Origin: Jiangella asiatica
Lineage (GTDB): Bacteria > Actinomycetota > Actinomycetes > Jiangellales > Jiangellaceae
Length of the DNA stretch: 64,000 nucleotides
Direction: 5' to 3'
Assembly: GCF_004349065.1 (NCBI RefSeq)
Contig: NZ_SMKZ01000001.1
Span: forward strand, 248,001 to 312,000
Part shown: in pieces, positions 34,241-42,738 of the stretch
How the letters are laid out: each line of letters starts with the position of its first letter
Numbering within the stretch: the stretch's first letter is position 1
Notes under the pieces: generated by a model
The model's database searches: none
What the model was told of the DNA's origin: nothing
Seen by the model: only the letters and a program-made list of their open reading frames with translations
Position numbers and translations under genes: made by a program

Positions 34241-34630
34241 AGCTCGACGGTACCCGGTGAGCCCGTGCGGCCCGGTCCGCGGGCCGGACTGCGAGACGCG
34301 CCGAGACGCACCGAGCCCGCCACAGGACGGTCCCGCGGAGGAGCGGATGGGTCGAAAAGCCGGCTGGCGTACCGGCCGGACCGCGGCCTATGCTCCCGCG
34401 TCGAACGGTGCGGGACGTCCGCGCCGGCGCGTTGTTCCGGTGTGTGTCACGGGTGCCCGGAGCGGTCCGAAGGCAAACGAACAAAGATCTTTAGCACGGA
34501 TCCGCTTGACGAGCACGTATTGCATGCATGTAATTTCGTACGTGTCGTTCAGTGGTTCCGCGCATCGACCACCGCGGGACCGCATCGGGGGCCCGGCCGA
34601 GAGGCCGGGTGAGGTCGGAGGAGGCGAGCC
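34241..34630. other. Divergent fbiA/whiB intergenic region
   Basis: A 390-base stretch without a gene. Its right part carries the whiB promoter and its leader; its left part must hold the fbiA promoter, which was not recognised. An open frame on the rightward strand runs through it but does not look like protein. Confidence 0.5.
34506..34534 (+). promoter_or_regulatory. whiB promoter (-35 and -10)
   Basis: TTGACG (34506-34511) and TGTAAT (34529-34534) are separated by 17 bases, a near-perfect principal-sigma promoter. It stands about 95 bases before the whiB ATG in an AT-richer patch, in the expected direction. Confidence 0.75.
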
Positions 34631-34894
34631 ATGACCGAGTGGGAGGAACTGGACCTGCTCTGGGGCGACGCCGAAGAGATGAGTTGGCAAGAGCGGGCGC
34701 TGTGCGCCCAGACTGATCCGGAGGCGTTCTTCCCTGAGAAAGGCGGGTCCACCCGGGAAGCCAAGCGGGTGTGCCTGGGTTGTGAGGTTCAAGCCGAGTG
34801 CTTGGAGTACGCGTTGCTCCACGACGAGCGCTTCGGCATCTGGGGCGGGCTGTCCGAACGCGAGCGCCGCAAGCTCAAGAAGCGGGCTGTCTGA
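34631..34894 (+). CDS. whiB: WhiB-family iron-sulfur regulator (WhiB2/WhmD type)
   Basis: This 87-residue regulator binds a [4Fe-4S] cluster through four cysteines at residues 25, 48, 51 and 57 (C-x22-C-x2-C-x5-C). It then has the GIWGG turn at 69-73 and a basic SERERRKLKK helix for DNA or sigma-factor contact. WhiB2/WhmD proteins act with the principal sigma factor in septation and development; the neighbours fbiA and the giant GT2 gene match the WhiB2 locus of Streptomyces. GAGGAGGCG lies just before the ATG at 34631 and a strong promoter lies upstream. The TT-start promoter spacing implies a leader of roughly 90 bases. Confidence 0.9.
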   Translation: MTEWEELDLLWGDAEEMSWQERALCAQTDPEAFFPEKGGSTREAKRVCLGCEVQAECLEYALLHDERFGIWGGLSERERRKLKKRAV

Positions 34895-35057
34895 ACTGTT
34901 GTCCCGACGGTCACGGGGCGAGTGAACGCTGCCGTTCTCGGCATCAGCGCGTAAGGTTGGCGATCGGCGCACGAGTCGCCCGGCGGGGGTACTCCTCCAT
35001 CGGGCCTGACGCGAAGTCCGTGCGTCGTACGAATGTCCGCTGGAACGACGACGAGGC

Positions 35058-38000
35058 ATGGCACCGGACCCTTTGACCGCAATCGACAACGGCAGCACGA
35101 CGCCCAGCGTCTACTCTGACCCGGGCATCGGCGCCGACGCCGCTCTCGACGCCTTCGCCGGCGACGTCGCCGAGCCGCTCCCCGTCGACCCGACGGAGCT
35201 GCTCACCCACGACGTCACGGCGGTGCTCGTCGCACACGACGGCAGCCGCTGGCTGCCCCGGACGCTGGAGTCCCTGGCCGCGCTACGGCGGATGCCCGAG
35301 CGCATCGTCGCCGTCGACACCGGCAGCAGGGACGACACCGAGCAGATCCTCACCGCCGCGCTCGGCGCGCCGTCCGTGGTGTCCATGCCGCGCTCGACGG
35401 GGTTCGGTGCCGCGGCCGCGGCCGGGCTGGCCGCCGGTGACGAGATGGCCCGGGCCAGCCACGGCGTGGGCATGCTGCGCCGCGACGAGACCACGAAGTG
35501 GATCTGGCTGCTTCACGACGACAGCGCACCGGCACCGGACGCGCTGTCGCGGCTGCTGGAGGCCGCGGTCCGCCGGCCCGACGCCGGCATCATCGGGCCG
35601 AAGGTGCTCGACTGGCGCGAGGGGCGCCAGCTGCTCGAGATCGGCCTGACCATCACCGGAGGCGGGCGCCGCCACACCGGCCTGGACAAGCGCGAGTACG
35701 ACCAGGGCCAGCACGACGTCACCCGCAACGTGCTGGCCGTCGGCAGCGCCGGCATGCTGATCCGCCGCGACGTCTGGGACCAGCTCGGCGGCTTCGACCC
35801 CAAGCTGACGATGTTCCGCGACGACCTCGACCTGGGCTGGCGGGCCAACGAGGCCGGCCACTCCGTCGTCGTCTGCCCGGAGGCGGTCGTCTACCACGCC
35901 GAGGCGGCCGCGCACGGACGGCGCCGGCTCGGCGCCACCCGCGACCGGCCCCACCTGGCCGACCGCCGCAACGCCCTCTACGTCCTGCTGGCCAACACCC
36001 CGGCCAGGTCGCTGTTCCTCGTGCTGCTGCGGGTGCTGGTCATGGGGCTGGGCCGGTCCGTGACGTTCCTGGTCGGCAAGCAACCGGCGCTGGCCGGCGA
36101 AGAGCTGCTCGCTCTCCTGTCGGTCATCGGCCGGCCCGACGTGCTGATCCGGGCCCGATCCCGGCGCAGGCGCACCCGGAAGCGCTCCGCGGCGCAGTTG
36201 CGCTCACTGTTCCCACCGCCCGGGCAGCAGTTGCGGCACGCCGGCGAAAACGTCCTCAGCGTGCTCACCGGCTCCGGCTCCGGCGCTGGTCACGACGTGT
36301 CCGGAGGCCGCCGCGCGGTCACGTCCGGCGACGGCGACGACGACGATGCGCCGGCCGGCGACGACACCTTCATCCTGCGTTTCCTGCTGCACCCCGCGGT
36401 GCTGCTGGTCACCGCCCTGGTCGTGGTGACGCTGGTGACAGCCCGCGGGCTCATCGGCACCGGGCGGCTGTTCGGCGGCGCGCTGCTGCCGGCGCCGTCG
36501 GCGGCCGGAGACCTCTGGCAGGTCTACACCGAGTCGTGGCACGGCGGCGGCCTGGGCAGCGCGGCCGCGAGCCCGCCGTACCTGGCCGTCGTCGCCCTGT
36601 TCGGCTCGATCGTGCGCAACGCGTCGCTCGCCGTCGACCTGCTGCTCATCGGCTCGGTCCCGCTGTCCGGGCTGACGATGTACCTGCTGATCCGCCGGCT
36701 GGTGGGTGGCAAGCTGCTGCGGGTGTGGGTGGCCGCCACCTACGCCCTGCTCCCGGCGACGACGGGCGCCATCGCGGCCGGCCGGCTGGGCACCGCCGCC
36801 GCCACCGTGCTGACCCCGCTGCTGGTGCTGGCCGTCATGCGCACGCTCGGCAGCCCGGGCCGGCCGGGTCCTGGCCGAGCCGCGTGGAGCGCCGGCCTGC
36901 TGCTCGCCGTCATCGCCGCGTTCGTGCCGCTGGCCTGGATCGTCGCGCTGGTGCTGGCCGTCGTCGGCCTCGCCACCCTCTTCCGGGACCGGCGGTCGCT
37001 GCTGCGGATGGGCGCGATGCTGGCTGTCGCGCCGATCGTGCTCATCCCCTGGACCGGCAGCGTGCTGAGCCGGCCGATGCTGCTCGTTACCGAGGCGGGC
37101 GTGCCCGGGCCGGACCTGTCCGACCCGGAGCTGGCGCCGTGGTCGGTGCTGATGCAGAATCCCGGCGGGCCGGGCAGCGGCCCGCTCTGGCTGGGCATCG
37201 GTGTCCTGCTGGCCGGCTGGGTGGCGCTGTTCCGCCCGCCCCGGCGGCCCGCCGTCGGTGTGGCCTGGGTCGTCGCCGGGATCGCCCTGGTGGCCGGCAT
37301 CGTCGTGTCGCGGCTGGCGGTCAGCGCACCGACGCTGGAGACACCGGTCTCCGGGTGGCCGGGGTACCCGACGGTGCTCGTGGCCGGTGGTCTGCTGGCC
37401 GCCGCGGCCATCGGCGGCGAGGGCGCGAAGGAGCGGTTGTCCCGTGCCAGCTTCGGCTGGCGGCAGCCGGTGGCCGTCATCGTCGTCGGTGCGGCGGCAC
37501 TGGCCCCGCTGGCCGGTGCCGGCTGGTGGCTCGCCCGCGGCGCCGGGGACCCGGTGGAGCGGCGAGAGCCGGAGATCCTGCCCGCCTACGTGACCGACGA
37601 GGCCGCCCGCCCCGAGCGCGTCCGCACCCTGGTGATGAGCCGTGCCGACGACGGCCGCGTCACCTACGCGCTGCTGCGCGAGTCCGGGCCGCGGCTCGGC
37701 GACGCCGAGACCAGCCCGCCGCCGGAGGAGTACGGCCCGCTCGACGAGGTGGTCGCCGACGTCGTGTCCGGCCGCGGTGGCGCGGACGCCGCCCGGCTGG
37801 CCGAGTTCGCCGTCCGGTACATCTACCTTCCGCGGCCCTTCGACCCAGACCTGGCCGACACACTCGACACCGTGCCCGGCCTCGTCCGCAGCAGTGCCCC
37901 GGAGGGTGCGGCCATGTGGCAGGTCGACCAGCCGGTCGCGCGGGTGTGGATCGCCGAGCCGCCGGCCGAGGGCGAGATCGCGCCGCAGGCGGCCGAGAAC

Positions 38001-39038
38001 GCCGAGATCACCACGGTCCCCAGCGGCGAGGTCGACGCCGCGGGCCCGGTGCCCGAGGGCGCCGACGGCCGCCTGGTCGTGCTGTCCGAGCTGGCCGACC
38101 CCGGCTGGCGGGCCATGCTGGGCGATCAGGAGCTGGAGCCGGCCATTTACGCCGGTTGGGCGCAGGCGTTCGAGCTGGGCCCCGAGGCCGGCGAGCTCAC
38201 CGTCACGTACGAGGGCAACGGCCGATCGGTGTGGCTGTGGTTCCAGCTGGGCGCGGTCCTGGTGGCCGTCGTGCTGGCGCTGCCCGGCATGCGCCGTGAG
38301 CGGGGCGCGGTCGACGACGCCGCCGACCTCGATCCCGACGACTCCTCGCCTCGGCTGCCGATACCGCTGCTGGCCGCCGAGCCGGTGGGCGCCCGAGCCG
38401 GCCGGCGCGCCGCGTCCCGGCCGGAACCGGCCACGGTGCCGCCCGCGACGCCGTCGCCGGACCCCTACCCGCCACGGGAGCCGGCCGGGCCGTCCTGGCT
38501 GGCCGAGCCTGAGCCGCTGACCGAGCCTGGGCCGCTGGCCGAGCCTGAGCCGCTGACCGAGCCTGGGCCGCTGGCCGAGCCTGGGCCGCTGACCGAGCCG
38601 CGACCGCCGACCGAGCCGGTGGACGACGATGAGCGCAGGCGCCACGACGTCGGTGACTGGGACCCGTTCGCCCGGGCGGGTGCGGACACCGGTGCGCCGC
38701 GGGCGTCTCTCGCCGACGCCTACAAGGGCCGTCGCGCCTCGCAACCGGCCGACGAGCCGGCCGATGCCGCCGGGCCCGGGTACCGCGGCCGTCGCGCGGC
38801 CGGCAAGCGCGCCGGCAAGCGGACCGAGACGGGCAAGCGCGCCGAGCCAGGCAAGCAGACCGGCAAGCAGACCGGCAAGCAGACCGGCAAACAGGCCGGC
38901 AAACAGGCCGGCAAACGGGCCGAGACCGGCAAGCGCGCGGAGGCGAGCAAGCGAGCCGACTCGAGCCAGCGCGCCGACACCGGCAAGCGTGCCGCCGGCC
39001 GACGGGCCAAGCGCGGCCGCCGAGGAGACGAGGAATGA
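35058..39038 (+). CDS. Giant GT2 glycosyltransferase membrane protein
   Basis: This 1326-residue protein of the conserved actinobacterial locus downstream of whiB has a GT-A family 2 domain at about residues 50-310 (AVLVAHDGSRWLPRTL, VDTGSRDDTE, the acidic site WLLHDDSAP, MLIRRDVWDQLGGFDP, FRDDLDLGWRANEAGH). A membrane region of roughly ten segments follows (about 330-830) and an extracytoplasmic part. The tail has two low-complexity stretches: repeats of EPxPLxEPGPL at about 1150-1190 and a lysine-rich GKQTGKQTGKR-type tail from about 1250. The likely role is cell-wall polysaccharide synthesis. Start ATG 35058 is plausible; the stop overlaps the next gene's start (ATGA). Confidence 0.82.
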   Translation: MAPDPLTAIDNGSTTPSVYSDPGIGADAALDAFAGDVAEPLPVDPTELLTHDVTAVLVAHDGSRWLPRTLESLAALRRMPERIVAVDTGSRDDTEQILTAALGAPSVVSMPRSTGFGAAAAAGLAAGDEMARASHGVGMLRRDETTKWIWLLHDDSAPAPDALSRLLEAAVRRPDAGIIGPKVLDWREGRQLLEIGLTITGGGRRHTGLDKREYDQGQHDVTRNVLAVGSAGMLIRRDVWDQLGGFDPKLTMFRDDLDLGWRANEAGHSVVVCPEAVVYHAEAAAHGRRRLGATRDRPHLADRRNALYVLLANTPARSLFLVLLRVLVMGLGRSVTFLVGKQPALAGEELLALLSVIGRPDVLIRARSRRRRTRKRSAAQLRSLFPPPGQQLRHAGENVLSVLTGSGSGAGHDVSGGRRAVTSGDGDDDDAPAGDDTFILRFLLHPAVLLVTALVVVTLVTARGLIGTGRLFGGALLPAPSAAGDLWQVYTESWHGGGLGSAAASPPYLAVVALFGSIVRNASLAVDLLLIGSVPLSGLTMYLLIRRLVGGKLLRVWVAATYALLPATTGAIAAGRLGTAAATVLTPLLVLAVMRTLGSPGRPGPGRAAWSAGLLLAVIAAFVPLAWIVALVLAVVGLATLFRDRRSLLRMGAMLAVAPIVLIPWTGSVLSRPMLLVTEAGVPGPDLSDPELAPWSVLMQNPGGPGSGPLWLGIGVLLAGWVALFRPPRRPAVGVAWVVAGIALVAGIVVSRLAVSAPTLETPVSGWPGYPTVLVAGGLLAAAAIGGEGAKERLSRASFGWRQPVAVIVVGAAALAPLAGAGWWLARGAGDPVERREPEILPAYVTDEAARPERVRTLVMSRADDGRVTYALLRESGPRLGDAETSPPPEEYGPLDEVVADVVSGRGGADAARLAEFAVRYIYLPRPFDPDLADTLDTVPGLVRSSAPEGAAMWQVDQPVARVWIAEPPAEGEIAPQAAENAEITTVPSGEVDAAGPVPEGADGRLVVLSELADPGWRAMLGDQELEPAIYAGWAQAFELGPEAGELTVTYEGNGRSVWLWFQLGAVLVAVVLALPGMRRERGAVDDAADLDPDDSSPRLPIPLLAAEPVGARAGRRAASRPEPATVPPATPSPDPYPPREPAGPSWLAEPEPLTEPGPLAEPEPLTEPGPLAEPGPLTEPRPPTEPVDDDERRRHDVGDWDPFARAGADTGAPRASLADAYKGRRASQPADEPADAAGPGYRGRRAAGKRAGKRTETGKRAEPGKQTGKQTGKQTGKQAGKQAGKRAETGKRAEASKRADSSQRADTGKRAAGRRAKRGRRGDEE
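38505..38615 (+). repeat. Tandem repeat encoding Pro/Glu/Leu units
   Basis: Units of about 18 bases, GAGCCTGAGCCGCTGACC and close variants, are repeated in tandem in frame. They encode EPEPLTEPGPLAEP-type repeats in the tail of the giant GT2 protein. Confidence 0.7.
38850..38918 (+). repeat. 12-base tandem repeat encoding GKQT/GKQA units
   Basis: The unit GGCAAGCAGACC repeats in frame about five to six times with minor changes, giving GKQTGKQTGKQTGKQAGKQAGK in the basic tail of the GT2 protein. It is prone to length change by slippage. Confidence 0.75.
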
Positions 39039-40561
39039 TCAACGCACGTTGGGCCGGGCTCGTGGTGGGCGCGGGGGTGGCGGTCGTCGTCGGCGGCGCC
39101 TCGCTCGTCGGGCCGCCGGAGTCCGTCGTCGACGACCATCCGGAGGTCCAGGAGCCGGTGGTCCGCTCGTCGCTGGTTTGCCCGTTCGTCGACGGCGAGG
39201 AGGAGGGCGCCGCCGAGCTCGGCGTGCTGGCCCTGCCGGAGGTCGAGGTCGCCGAGGACACCATCGGCGCGGAGCAGCCGCCCATCACCGTCGAGGCGCT
39301 GGCACTGCCGGCCGACCCCGAGGCGTCCGAGGCGCCGGCCGAGCCCGCCGCCGAGCCGCTGGTCAGCCTGCCCGAACGTGGGGTTCCGTCCATCACCCCG
39401 GTCGAGACGGCGGCCGGCACGTCCTTCGCGGTCAGCGGCCAGGGGGCGCTCGCGCCGGGCCTGGCAGCCGAGCAGTCGCTCGTCATGCAGTCGGCCGACC
39501 TGCGCGGCATCAGTACCGCCTCGTGCACCGCGCCGCAGCGGGAGCACTGGTTCGTGGGCGCGTCCGGCGAGGTCGGCCGGCGTGGCCGGCTGGTGCTCGC
39601 CAATCCGACCGACGTGCCGGCGGTGGTCGACATCGAGCTGTGGGACGAGGCCGGCCCGATCGAGGCGCCCGGCACCCAGGACGTCGGCGTCCCGGCGCGC
39701 AGCCAGCGGGTCTTCCTGCTCGACGCCCTGGCACCGGGCTCGGTGGCCACCGGCGTGCATGTCGCCACCAGCCAGGGCCGGGTCGCGGCGGCACTGGAGG
39801 TGCGCGAGATGGCCGAGATCACCCCGCAGGGCATGACGTACGTCCCGGCGTCGGTCGCACCGACCGACGAGCTGATCATCCCGGGCGTGCCGGGCCAGGG
39901 GGAGCGGTCGCTGCGCATCGTCGCGCCGGGCGACACCGACGCCATCGTGTCGCTGCAGATTCTGGGCCCGGACGGCGCGTTCAGCCCGGTCGACCAGGAC
40001 GTGCTCACCGTCACCGCCGGCACCGTCGCCGACATCCCGATCGACACGGGCACCGACCCCACCGCGATCAGGCTGCGGAGCGACGAACCGATCACCGCGG
40101 CGGTCCGGGTGGTCCAGCCGGTGGAGGACGGCCTGCCCGACCTCGCCTACACCGCGGCGTCGAGGCCGCTGTCCGGACCGACGCCGGCCCTGCTGAACCG
40201 CGTCAGCGGCGGGTTCACCAGCGCGCTGCTGCTCACCTCGGCGACCACGTCGACCGCGCAGGTGACGGTGCGCACGCTGGCCGCCGACGGCTCCGTCGCC
40301 GCCGAGGAGCCACTGGAGATCCCCGCCGGCACCACCGTCCCGGTCGCGGTGACGCCGCAGGGCGAGGCCGCCACCACCAGCGTCGTCGTGGTCCCCGATA
40401 CGCCGGGTTCGGTGATCGCGGCCCGGCTGACCTCCGCCACCGACGACGACGGCGCACTGCTCGATGTGCTGCCGCTGGTCTCGCCGACCATCGAGGTGGA
40501 CGTTCCCGAGGTCGTGGGCGAGCTGCCCTCCGTCCCCGAACCCGCTTCCACCTCGGACTGA
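39035..40561 (+). CDS. DUF5719-type secreted protein
   Basis: This 508-residue protein has an N-terminal hydrophobic segment (WAGLVVGAGVAVVVGGASLV) that is a signal peptide or anchor. It is followed by an acidic, low-complexity linker and beta-rich repeats typical of the actinobacterial DUF5719 family (RGRLVLANPTDVPAVVDIELWDE, PARSQRVFLLDALAPG). It is always next to the giant GT2 gene in this locus and is likely extracytoplasmic, but its function is unknown. It starts at an ATGA overlap with the preceding gene, so the two are co-translated. Two cysteines (LVCPF and TASCTA) may form a disulfide. Confidence 0.7.
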   Translation: MINARWAGLVVGAGVAVVVGGASLVGPPESVVDDHPEVQEPVVRSSLVCPFVDGEEEGAAELGVLALPEVEVAEDTIGAEQPPITVEALALPADPEASEAPAEPAAEPLVSLPERGVPSITPVETAAGTSFAVSGQGALAPGLAAEQSLVMQSADLRGISTASCTAPQREHWFVGASGEVGRRGRLVLANPTDVPAVVDIELWDEAGPIEAPGTQDVGVPARSQRVFLLDALAPGSVATGVHVATSQGRVAAALEVREMAEITPQGMTYVPASVAPTDELIIPGVPGQGERSLRIVAPGDTDAIVSLQILGPDGAFSPVDQDVLTVTAGTVADIPIDTGTDPTAIRLRSDEPITAAVRVVQPVEDGLPDLAYTAASRPLSGPTPALLNRVSGGFTSALLLTSATTSTAQVTVRTLAADGSVAAEEPLEIPAGTTVPVAVTPQGEAATTSVVVVPDTPGSVIAARLTSATDDDGALLDVLPLVSPTIEVDVPEVVGELPSVPEPASTSD

Positions 40562-40600
40562 CCGGGTCGCCCCTCCGCGCCCCTCCGCGTCCCTCCCGTC

Positions 40601-40666
40601 GATCCTGGACTTCTTCGGGCATCGATCGGGCATACCGGACCGAGATTGCCGAACAACTCCAAGATC
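40601..40666. terminator. Imperfect hairpin between convergent genes
   Basis: GATCCTGGA (40601-40609) pairs with TCCAAGATC (40658-40666) with one wobble, and TTCGG (40614-40618) pairs with CCGAA (40649-40653). It is a candidate terminator between the DUF5719-type gene and the leftward gene at 40733. No T-run follows. Confidence 0.35.
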
Positions 40667-40732
40667 AACGCGGACGAGCGGCCGGGGTGGTCGCGAAGCC
40701 GAGCGTGGCGACCGCAGGCTGCAGCGGTGTGG

Positions 40733-41191
40733 TCAGCCGAGGTCGTGGCCGCCGTAGGCGGGGTCGATCTCCTCCGGCTCGACGCCGAACAGCTCGGCCA
40801 CCTGTTCGGTGACGACGTCGCCGACCAGAGCGCGCAGCTTGGCCGGCTCGGTGGTGCGGGTCTCGATGGGGCGGCGGAACACCACAACCCGGGCCGGCAG
40901 CGCGCCGCTGCCGGCGTACGCGCGGGCCAGCGGGACCCAGCTGCGGTCCCAGTCGTCCAGGGACGGGACGTCCTCGACGGCGAACTCCACCTTGGACAGC
41001 TGCTCCTGCCAGCGCTGGTCGAGCCGTTCGACGGCGGCGATGACGAGATCGTCGAAGCGCTGTGCCCGCGACACGGCGAGCGGCGACCCGCTGGGCGCCA
41101 GCGGGCCGCGCATGCCGCGCCCGTGCCGATCGCGCCAGACCCGGGGCAGTTCGACCCGGGGCGCGTCCGGGCCTGGCACTCGTTGGCTCAC
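40733..41191 (-). CDS. Metallopeptidase-family (DUF1025-like) protein without HExxH
   Basis: This 152-residue protein resembles the zincin-like family found beside DUF3499 genes in Streptomyces and beside manB in Mycobacterium. The family alignment is visible in RFDDLVIAAVERL, VEFAVEDVP, and the ending LVGDVVTEQVAELFGVEPEEIDP. The HExxH metal motif expected at the last helix is replaced by TEQVAEL, so it is not a typical zinc peptidase. GTG 41191 was chosen as the start (SQRVPGP). The gene is divergent from DUF3499, 89 bases away, and the two probably share a control region. Confidence 0.7.
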   Translation of the reverse strand: MSQRVPGPDAPRVELPRVWRDRHGRGMRGPLAPSGSPLAVSRAQRFDDLVIAAVERLDQRWQEQLSKVEFAVEDVPSLDDWDRSWVPLARAYAGSGALPARVVVFRRPIETRTTEPAKLRALVGDVVTEQVAELFGVEPEEIDPAYGGHDLG

Positions 41192-41280
41192 CCTGGGCAG
41201 ACTAGTCCGGTCCGGCGTGTCGTGCCCGGATCTGGCGTGCCGTGCCCGGTGGCGACCGTCCAGACGCTAGCCTTCCCCTT

Positions 41281-41634
41281 GTGAGTCCGACGCGTCGCTG
41301 CTCCCGATCAGCATGTCCGCGGACCGCTGTCGCGACGCTGACGTACGTGTATGCCGACTCCACCGCCGTCCTGGGCCCGCTGGCCACCTATGCCGAGCCG
41401 CACAGCTACGACCTGTGCGCCGAGCACTCCGAGCGCCTGGTCGCCCCGCGCGGCTGGGAGGTCATCCGGCTGGCGCCCGACCCGGCCGCCCTGGGTCCCA
41501 CCAACGACGACCTCCTCGCCCTCGCCGACGCCGTCCGTGAGGCGGGCCGCCGTCCCGAACCAGCGCCGCCGGCGGTCAGCGAGGGCGGCACCCGCCGCGG
41601 CCACCTGCGCGTCCTGCCCGACCCCGAGGCCTGA
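41281..41634 (+). CDS. DUF3499 family protein
   Basis: This 117-residue actinobacterial protein has the conserved metal-binding-like pattern C-x4-C at residues 7 and 12 and C-x2-H at 46 and 49 (YDLCAEH). The start GTG 41281 puts the first cysteine near the N-terminus as in the family; a longer frame exists but adds unrelated sequence. Function is unknown. It is part of the conserved block between the DUF5719 gene and manB, here separated from manB by an apparently acquired regulator. Confidence 0.75.
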   Translation: MSPTRRCSRSACPRTAVATLTYVYADSTAVLGPLATYAEPHSYDLCAEHSERLVAPRGWEVIRLAPDPAALGPTNDDLLALADAVREAGRRPEPAPPAVSEGGTRRGHLRVLPDPEA

Positions 41635-41809
41635 GGCTCGCCGCACTTCTCCCTCGCCCGTTGCCTGCGCGGTGGCGCTCCCTTCGTAGCCGCGGGCGAC
41701 GGCGGGCTCGCACTCCTAGGTCAGGTCAGCGCCTTGGCGCGCTTGGTCGCCACTGAGGCCGGGGGATTTGTCCGAATCGTGGAGCGATTCGGCGTGCCAA
41801 GGCACATCG

Positions 41810-41910
41810 GCGCGACGACCGGCGCACGGCGGCGTGGTCGAACTGGACAGCTCGCCCGGACGGGGCTCTACTTTCAGCATCGTGGTCCGCTGCCGAGGGA
41901 GAGCCCATGA
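41810..41910 (+). pseudogene. Remnant of histidine-kinase C-terminus
   Basis: From about 41817 the sequence reads AHGGVVELDSSPGRGSTFSIVV, the normal end of a HisKA/HATPase kinase. The rest of the kinase is not found: the 200 bases upstream show no N or G box. After this segment the frame must shift by one base for LPRESP to end at the TGA at 41908-41910, which overlaps the ATG of the following regulator. The piece looks like the truncated, frameshifted end of a lost kinase gene. Confidence 0.5.
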
Positions 41911-42569
41911 CGAGCATCCTCATCGTCGAGGACGACCCGCTCATCAGTGCGTTCGTGCAGAAGGGGCTGCGCCGCAACGGGTACCTGACGCAGCTCGCCG
42001 ACGACGGCGCGACCGCCCGGCTGCTCGGCATGTCCGGGGCGTTCGACCTGGTCGTGCTCGGCCTCGGGCCGCCCGACCGCGACGGGCTGCGGGTGCTGCG
42101 CGAGATCCGCTCGGCCGGACACACCGTCCCGGTCGTGGTGCTCACCGGCCTGCCCGAACGTGACGCCACCACCTGCCTGGAGAGCGGCGCGGACGACTAC
42201 ATGCGCAAGCCCTTCCACTTCGCCGAGCTCCTGGCTCGGGTGCGCCGGCGGTTGCGGGCAGCCGGCAGCCTGCCGAGCGGTGCGACGCTGAGCGCGGGCG
42301 CCGTCCAGCTCGACCTGCGTGCTCGCCGGGCCTGGGCCGGCGGCCGGGTGGTCGACCTCACCAGCCGCGAGTTCGGGCTGCTGGAGGCGTTCCTGCGCCG
42401 CCCCGACCAGGTGCTGAGCCGCGAGCAGCTGCTCGAGCAGGTCTGGGGCTACTGCGTCGACCCGGGCACGAACGTCGTCAACGTATACGTGAATGCGCTG
42501 CGCAAGAAGCTGGGCCACGGCGTCATCCATACGGTGCGGGGCGTGGGCTACCGGCTCGGCGCCGCATAG
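41907..42569 (+). CDS. OmpR-family response regulator lacking the phosphoacceptor Asp
   Basis: This 220-residue regulator has a receiver domain (ILIVEDDP, VVVLTGLPERD, YMRKPFHFAELLARV) and a winged-helix DNA-binding domain (LTSREFGLLEAFLRRPDQVLSREQLLEQVWG, VNVYVNALRKKLG, IHTVRGVGYRL). The acidic pocket residues 8-10 and the lysine of KPF are kept, but the phosphorylated aspartate, normally at DLVVLDL, is glycine (position 52, DLVVLGLGPPDRDG). Phospho-control is therefore unlikely by the usual route. The upstream kinase gene is a remnant. GGGAGAG precedes the ATG. No downstream operon partner; its targets are unknown. Confidence 0.85.
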   Translation: MTSILIVEDDPLISAFVQKGLRRNGYLTQLADDGATARLLGMSGAFDLVVLGLGPPDRDGLRVLREIRSAGHTVPVVVLTGLPERDATTCLESGADDYMRKPFHFAELLARVRRRLRAAGSLPSGATLSAGAVQLDLRARRAWAGGRVVDLTSREFGLLEAFLRRPDQVLSREQLLEQVWGYCVDPGTNVVNVYVNALRKKLGHGVIHTVRGVGYRLGAA

Positions 42570-42613
42570 AGAACGTCGGGCCGCGCCGGACACGACCACG
42601 CCCCTGCCCTCCG

Positions 42614-42660
42614 AATGATCACGTTCAGCACGAGATCTCGTATCGCACCATGATCGCAAG
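42614..42660. repeat. Dispersed intergenic repeat, copy B (partial)
   Basis: Begins AATGATCACGTTCAGCACGA and matches the left half of the element at 49249-49334 through about 45 bases with a few changes, including the palindrome CACGAGATCTCGTA. It starts 45 bases after the stop of the response regulator. The right inverted repeat is missing. Confidence 0.7.
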
Positions 42661-42738
42661 CCTGGTGACGCGCGGAGAATCTTGGTGATGTGCCTGGTCG
42701 TGGCATCGGGCGAGGTGCAGGCGAGGTAGTGTCGCCCC

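Noticed and set aside
35498-38299. Long plus-strand frame inside the giant GT2 gene
   Set aside because: It is a different frame of the same region, rich in Arg, Pro and Ala, with no motif; the GT2 frame has all catalytic signatures.
38850-38918. Regularly spaced repeats that could suggest a CRISPR array
   Set aside because: The 12-base units are directly adjacent, in frame and coding, with no spacers.
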